Under the pieces are notes generated by a model, which was given only the letters and a program-made list of their open reading frames with translations, was not told the DNA's origin and ran no database searches. A stretch of DNA of 18,750 nucleotides from Chrysochromulina parva (taxonomy: Eukaryota > Haptophyta > Prymnesiales > Chrysochromulinaceae): positions 1 to 18,750 of the forward strand of contig PJAB01000954.1 in NCBI GenBank assembly GCA_002887195.1, given 5' to 3'. Of the stretch, positions 15,521-18,750 are shown in pieces (position 1 is the stretch's first letter; each line of letters starts with the position of its first letter). The position numbers and the translations under genes are program-made.

Positions 15521-16783
15521 TCACTTATTCGTGCCCACCCGGCACACCTTTCGCGTCGCTCTCAGCGCGTTCTCATGATGATGCGAGGGCTGAAAAAACA
15601 CGTCGAACGTACGACTTCCGACTCGCATCTTAGAGCATCGTGTGCCCTCGTCACAGCACAGGGTCGTCCTCGCAGGCAACTGTACGTCTAACCCATATGT
15701 GATCCACAGAAAGTTGGTCCAGAGCGAAAGGATCGGACTCACGCTTGCGAGAGCGCGCGTGCCGATGTGTGCGTTCACAGCAGCGACAGTAGCTTGCTCC
15801 ATCTCGGCACCGGCGTTCCAGCCGCCCCACGCGTCATTATCCGAGCGAGAGTTGTTAGTGTACACCAATGTGAGCCCGTGCTTGCGGCCCACGCTGACAA
15901 TGTGCTCGAGAGCGGTGGGACTGGCCGTCTGCACAAAGACCATACGCGTGCCTAGATCGTCTGCGAGTGCTTGGCTTAGGACTCCGTAGGCCTCGAGGCT
16001 GGGCAGCTGGACGCCGAGACGCTGACTTTCGGCTGTCTTCTCAACCGAGTGGCGAATGTGCATGCTGACAAAGCCGTTTGCAGTCAGCCCGGCGTCACGC
16101 GTAACGCAGTCGGCCACGTCCTGTATCCACCGACGTGGGCGGAAGAGGAACCGGCCCGCCTCGCGCTGTGCGCTCGAGCGAGCGCCATACCAGAACAGAC
16201 CCTGCCGATGGATGCGCCCAAGTCCTGTGATCACGTACGGCTCGTCGTGCGGCCACTTGTTCGTCTTAAGCGGGCGACCGCCTGGCCGGATTATTGTTGC
16301 ACCGATTGGCGGGGGCTTGCAGTGCGTCCACGGCTGGTACAGGCATTGCAGCGTGAATGGCTCACGATCGCACCAGCGAGGGCGTTCGAAGTACTGACTC
16401 CGCCGCATTGCTACCCGTGGGTCCTCGCCCGGACTCGCGTTATAGTGTTGCTTGACCATCCTGACCTCCATGAGGACGCGGTTATCACGCATCGCGATGA
16501 GCAGCGCAGCCTGCCAGATCTTGGCTGTGAAGCCAAGACCCGCCTTCGTCAAATCGTCCTCAACGAGCAGCAAGCGGCTGCAGTTCCCGAACTGTGATGC
16601 CCGCACGGCTGCCGCCCAACCATCTTCGCTGTGATTCGCTGGTGAAAACTGCCATCGATGCTCGTGGTGCAGCGCACGAACATGTTGCGGTCCCCACGGA
16701 ATGAGATCAGCCGGTGGTAGGATAGGCGGCCCGGCCAATTCTGCGGGATCTGCCGGGACGGTGATGGCGCAGCGGGATGCCAT
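15521..16783 (-). CDS. GT23/alpha-1,6-fucosyltransferase-like protein
   Basis: A 420-aa protein from ATG 16783. Residues 67-108 (GNCSRLLLVEDDL...GLGFTAKIWQAALLIA...RVLMEV) resemble the start of the FUT8/NodZ catalytic fold. A Cys-rich part follows (C138, C147, C155). Residues 238-252 (FVSMHIRHSVEKTAES) sit where GT23 enzymes have the GDP-fucose-binding HxRRxDKxxTE motif. Then come a beta-strand segment TRMVFVQTASP and VYTNNSRSDNDAWGGWNAG, and a SVSPILSLWTNFLWI helix near the end of the fold. This suggests a fucosyltransferase-like fold transferring a sugar in the secretory pathway. The key second Arg and the Asp of the motif are not conserved (H245, S246), so activity is uncertain. No signal anchor is visible: the frame extends to 17011 without another ATG, so a missing 5' exon is possible. 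Confidence 0.65.
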   Translation of the reverse strand: MASRCAITVPADPAELAGPPILPPADLIPWGPQHVRALHHEHRWQFSPANHSEDGWAAAVRASQFGNCSRLLLVEDDLTKAGLGFTAKIWQAALLIAMRDNRVLMEVRMVKQHYNASPGEDPRVAMRRSQYFERPRWCDREPFTLQCLYQPWTHCKPPPIGATIIRPGGRPLKTNKWPHDEPYVITGLGRIHRQGLFWYGARSSAQREAGRFLFRPRRWIQDVADCVTRDAGLTANGFVSMHIRHSVEKTAESQRLGVQLPSLEAYGVLSQALADDLGTRMVFVQTASPTALEHIVSVGRKHGLTLVYTNNSRSDNDAWGGWNAGAEMEQATVAAVNAHIGTRALASVSPILSLWTNFLWITYGLDVQLPARTTLCCDEGTRCSKMRVGSRTFDVFFQPSHHHENALRATRKVCRVGTNK

Positions 16784-17384
16784 GTGGCGGGTTTGCCACC
16801 GCGCGGCGGCGTGCCCACGGCGCGAGCAGGGCGGCGCGCGCGCGCGACGCGCGCTGCGCTCCTCGCGCGAATACACACGCTTACCGGTAAAAAGACACCG
16901 GGGGGGGCCGGGACACACACGCTTACCGGTACCGGTACAGTACCGGTAGAACTCTGTTTTTCGCGACGATCGAGAAACCGTAACTACAAGACCGGTGACG
17001 CGACGACGCACTGACTTTACTGTGCTTCGCCGCGTCGCTGCGCCGCTATACCCCTATACCAGTCGCCGCTGCTCCCGTCCTCTTGTTCGATCCTCTTGTA
17101 CACGGTTGCCGGTTCTACATGGAACTACATCTTGTAGCGCTGGGCCCATTTTTTTAGAATGAAAGATGAAGGGACGCTGCGTATACCTCTTCGGACCTGC
17201 TCACTCGCTCTCCTGGTCTGAATGAAGAGCAAAACTGAAGTATCCCATCTATCTCGGTGGACAATCAGGACGAGAAAACTGCTCGAAGGTGTACGTGAAA
17301 AAACGCCGTCTTGAGCTTTGGGCGCGAAGCGAGGAGCGCCCGGGAATAACCCCTCGCGCGCGACGTCAGGGCGGGTCCGCGATT
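16784..17384. other. Divergent intergenic region, glycosyltransferase-like gene / CEP135
   Basis: About 600 bp between opposed starts, so it should hold both promoters. Near the glycosyltransferase side it has a very GC-rich patch (16798-16868) and then the TACCGGTA cluster. The middle (17040-17170) is pyrimidine-rich with a T7 run, and no gene is supported there. The glycosyltransferase frame stays open up to 17011, so part may be an unrecognised 5' exon. Confidence 0.5.
16873..16948. promoter_or_regulatory. Cluster of four TACCGGTA palindromes with a 17-bp direct repeat
   Basis: TACCGGTA occurs at 16882-16889, 16924-16931, 16930-16937 (overlapping) and 16941-16948. The first two sit in an exact 17-bp repeat ACACACGCTTACCGGTA (16873-16889 and 16915-16931). 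The cluster lies about 100-165 bp upstream of the ATG at 16783. Binding-site function is inferred. Confidence 0.5.
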
Positions 17385-18681
17385 ATGGAGGCTAAACGGC
17401 TCTCACAGCTGAAGACACAGCTTTCGCGATTGCGTTATGACCAGCCGCTTGGTATCGAGTCCGCGCCTCTCGTCGAGCGCCTGCTCGACGATCTCACGAA
17501 GTCCAACGAGCGGCAGACTGAGCTTGCATTGCTCGCTGAAAAGCGTGCCAATGAGATAGCCGTTGCCGAGCAGCACGTGCTTCCCGTGCGCAAGGAGAAC
17601 ACTCGGCTCGTGCGCGAGAACAACGAGCTGCACATGCAGATCATCGCGGACGCAGAGGCAGCCGAGGCTGCGTGAGTCGCCGTCCACTCTTCCTCAGCCT
17701 TGCGCAGCGGCCACGCTCCTTGTCACCTGCGACTCGGCTGCCCGTGGCCATCGACTCGCTGACACGTGCACCATGTCCGCGTGTGCCCGCACCTTGTACA
17801 GGCGCCTCGAACTAGCAGCGACCACTGCGCGCCTTCGCGAACAGAACGCCGACCTGCGCTTCATCAGCTCGCAGCAGACAGCACGCGTCGATCAGCTCAC
17901 GAACGAAAACACGTCACTGCGCGCGCGCCTGAACGATGCGCTGATGCAGAACGGCATCGTGCTACCCTCGGGTCACGAGGTGCGCTGGCACGGCCACAAG
18001 GAGCACATGAAGGCGCACTCGCCCCTCGCGCCCGCAGCCGAGGCGGAGCCAGCGGCCAAGGTTGCGCCCGGGACGCCCAGTGCGCCGATGGCGGGCGGAC
18101 TGACGACCACTGAGCGCGCGACGATGGTGCGCCAATTGCGCGCAGCCGCGCGCCAGGCGTCGAACCTACAGTTTCGTCTCGAAGACGCGGAGGCGCGTGC
18201 GGCGCGGCTCGAAATGGAGAGCAAGGCACTGCGCGAGGCGGCCGTTGGACGTGATGCGGAGCTGGAGCGTCTGCAGCGGGCGGCGGCTGAGGTGCGCGAG
18301 GGCGCGCAGCTCTCCGCTGTGCACGTCAACGAAGAGAAGAACCTCACGATCGCACAGCTCAACCACCAAGTCGATTTCCTGAACAGCCAATGTGCTACAC
18401 TGGAGTCGGAGCTGGCAGAGGCGCGTCGTCAAGCGGAGGCCGCGGCCGAGACGGAGGCGCGGGTCGACCGACTTATGGGCGCCGTTCGCGAGCTGCGCGA
18501 CGACAAGGAGGCACTGCAGGGTGAGCTCCTCGCGTGCCAGAAGCTGAATGACGAGCTGAGAGCTCTCGGACTGGAGGAGACGGCCAGGACGGGGGGGGGG
18601 CTTAGCACGCGCGCTGGCCTCGCCGGTGCTGCTGGCGGCGTGATCAAGAACGCGCAGGATCGCGGTGGTGGCAACGAGGGC

Positions 18682-18719
<38 letters not shown>

Positions 18720-18750
18720 CGGAGGGGGAGGGGGAGGGGGAGGGGGCGGG
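17385..18750 (+). CDS. CEP135: CEP135/Bld10 centriole (basal body) protein, N-terminal part, cut by window end
   Basis: Exons 17385-17671 and 17802-18750 (open to the end) give the first 412 aa. Residues 5-48 (LSQLKTQLSRLRYDQPLG, then APLVERLLDDL) match the conserved CEP135 N-terminus, as do ENTRLVRENNELH (71-83) and, across the splice, ADLRFISSQQTARVDQL (112-128). NEEKNLTIAQLNHQVDFLN (272-290) matches a second conserved block. The family forms coiled-coil rods linking the cartwheel hub to microtubules in centrioles and basal bodies, so the organism is expected to build flagella. ATG 17385 is chosen since homology begins there; the frame opens upstream only with a GTG. After about residue 355 the sequence becomes Gly-rich and then polyglycine (388-412), unlike known CEP135; it may be a lineage insertion or an unrecognised intron beginning nearby (a GTGAGC lies at 18520). 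Confidence 0.88.
17672..17801 (+). other. Intron (130 bp, GT-AG) of CEP135
   Basis: The donor GCTGC|GTGAGT is a near-perfect consensus, and the acceptor CCTTGTACAG|GCG ends at 17801. CGCTGACAC (around 17755-17763) is a good branch point. The splice falls between codon positions 2 and 3 of Ala96 and restores homology to CEP135 on both sides, whereas reading through meets TGA at 17673. Confidence 0.9.
18681..18750 (+). repeat. GGC/GGA repeat, polyglycine coding, at window end
   Basis: A GGC-rich run passes into (GGAGGG)n and continues past the window end. It reads as polyglycine in the CEP135 frame. Four or more G5 tracts give strong G-quadruplex potential on the + strand. A separate G10 run lies at 18591-18600. 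Confidence 0.9.

Noticed and set aside
15172..15524. Several frames with KQASKQASKQ or LLACLLAC strings
   Set aside because: These are direct translations of the (GCTT)n microsatellite in each frame, not genes.
17085..17125. TTGTTCGATCC resembling a tRNA T-arm
   Set aside because: The flanking five bases cannot pair, and no acceptor, D or anticodon arm is found at the right spacing. No other tRNA-like cloverleaf was found by eye.

Overview
The window is GC-rich nuclear DNA from a eukaryote. It has short GT-AG introns, a syntaxin-6-type SNARE, a centriole/basal-body protein (CEP135/Bld10), two RING E3 ligase genes, a mitochondrion-directed bL35 and a coiled-coil protein whose N-terminus looks like a bipartite (signal plus transit) plastid leader. 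Together these suggest a flagellated alga with a red-lineage complex plastid. A haptophyte is my best guess, but this rests on style (GC content, GTGCG/GTGAGT donors, leader type) and not on a diagnostic marker gene. No prokaryotic operon, CRISPR array, rRNA, tRNA or transposase was found.

Layout. 1-837: low-complexity C/G, then mitochondrial bL35 (-). 1017-3983: a 988-aa Ala-rich coiled-coil protein (+), divergent from bL35. 3984-4963: noncoding convergent spacer with short tandem repeats. 4964-6602: a four-helix membrane RING protein (-, one 100-bp intron). 6797-7543: a syntaxin-6/SYP61-like Qc-SNARE (+), divergent from it. 7544-8543: noncoding convergent spacer. Five minus-strand genes follow head to tail: a two-exon RING-H2 protein (8544-10105), a three-repeat TPR-like protein (10430-11866), a secretory/membrane protein of unknown family (12194-13606), a plastid-type coiled-coil protein (14116-14799) and a GT23/fucosyltransferase-like protein (15521-16783). 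On the + strand, CEP135 begins at 17385, has one 130-bp intron and runs off the window end.

The genes do not form one pathway. They are ordinary housekeeping and cell-biology genes, mostly separated by 150-1000 bp. Most start codons were set to the first sensible ATG, because the longest open frames often begin upstream at TTG or GTG. Three spliced models were built by hand from frame continuity, donor/acceptor consensus and protein homology.

No clear undescribed system is evident. The most useful second looks are the RING-H2 domain with an RBX1-like Asp ligand and a C-terminus rewritten by a local duplication, the three-module TPR-like protein with a perfect inverted repeat in its linker, the palindromic TACCGGTA cluster shared by two promoters, and the glycine-zipper plus coiled-coil putative plastid protein.
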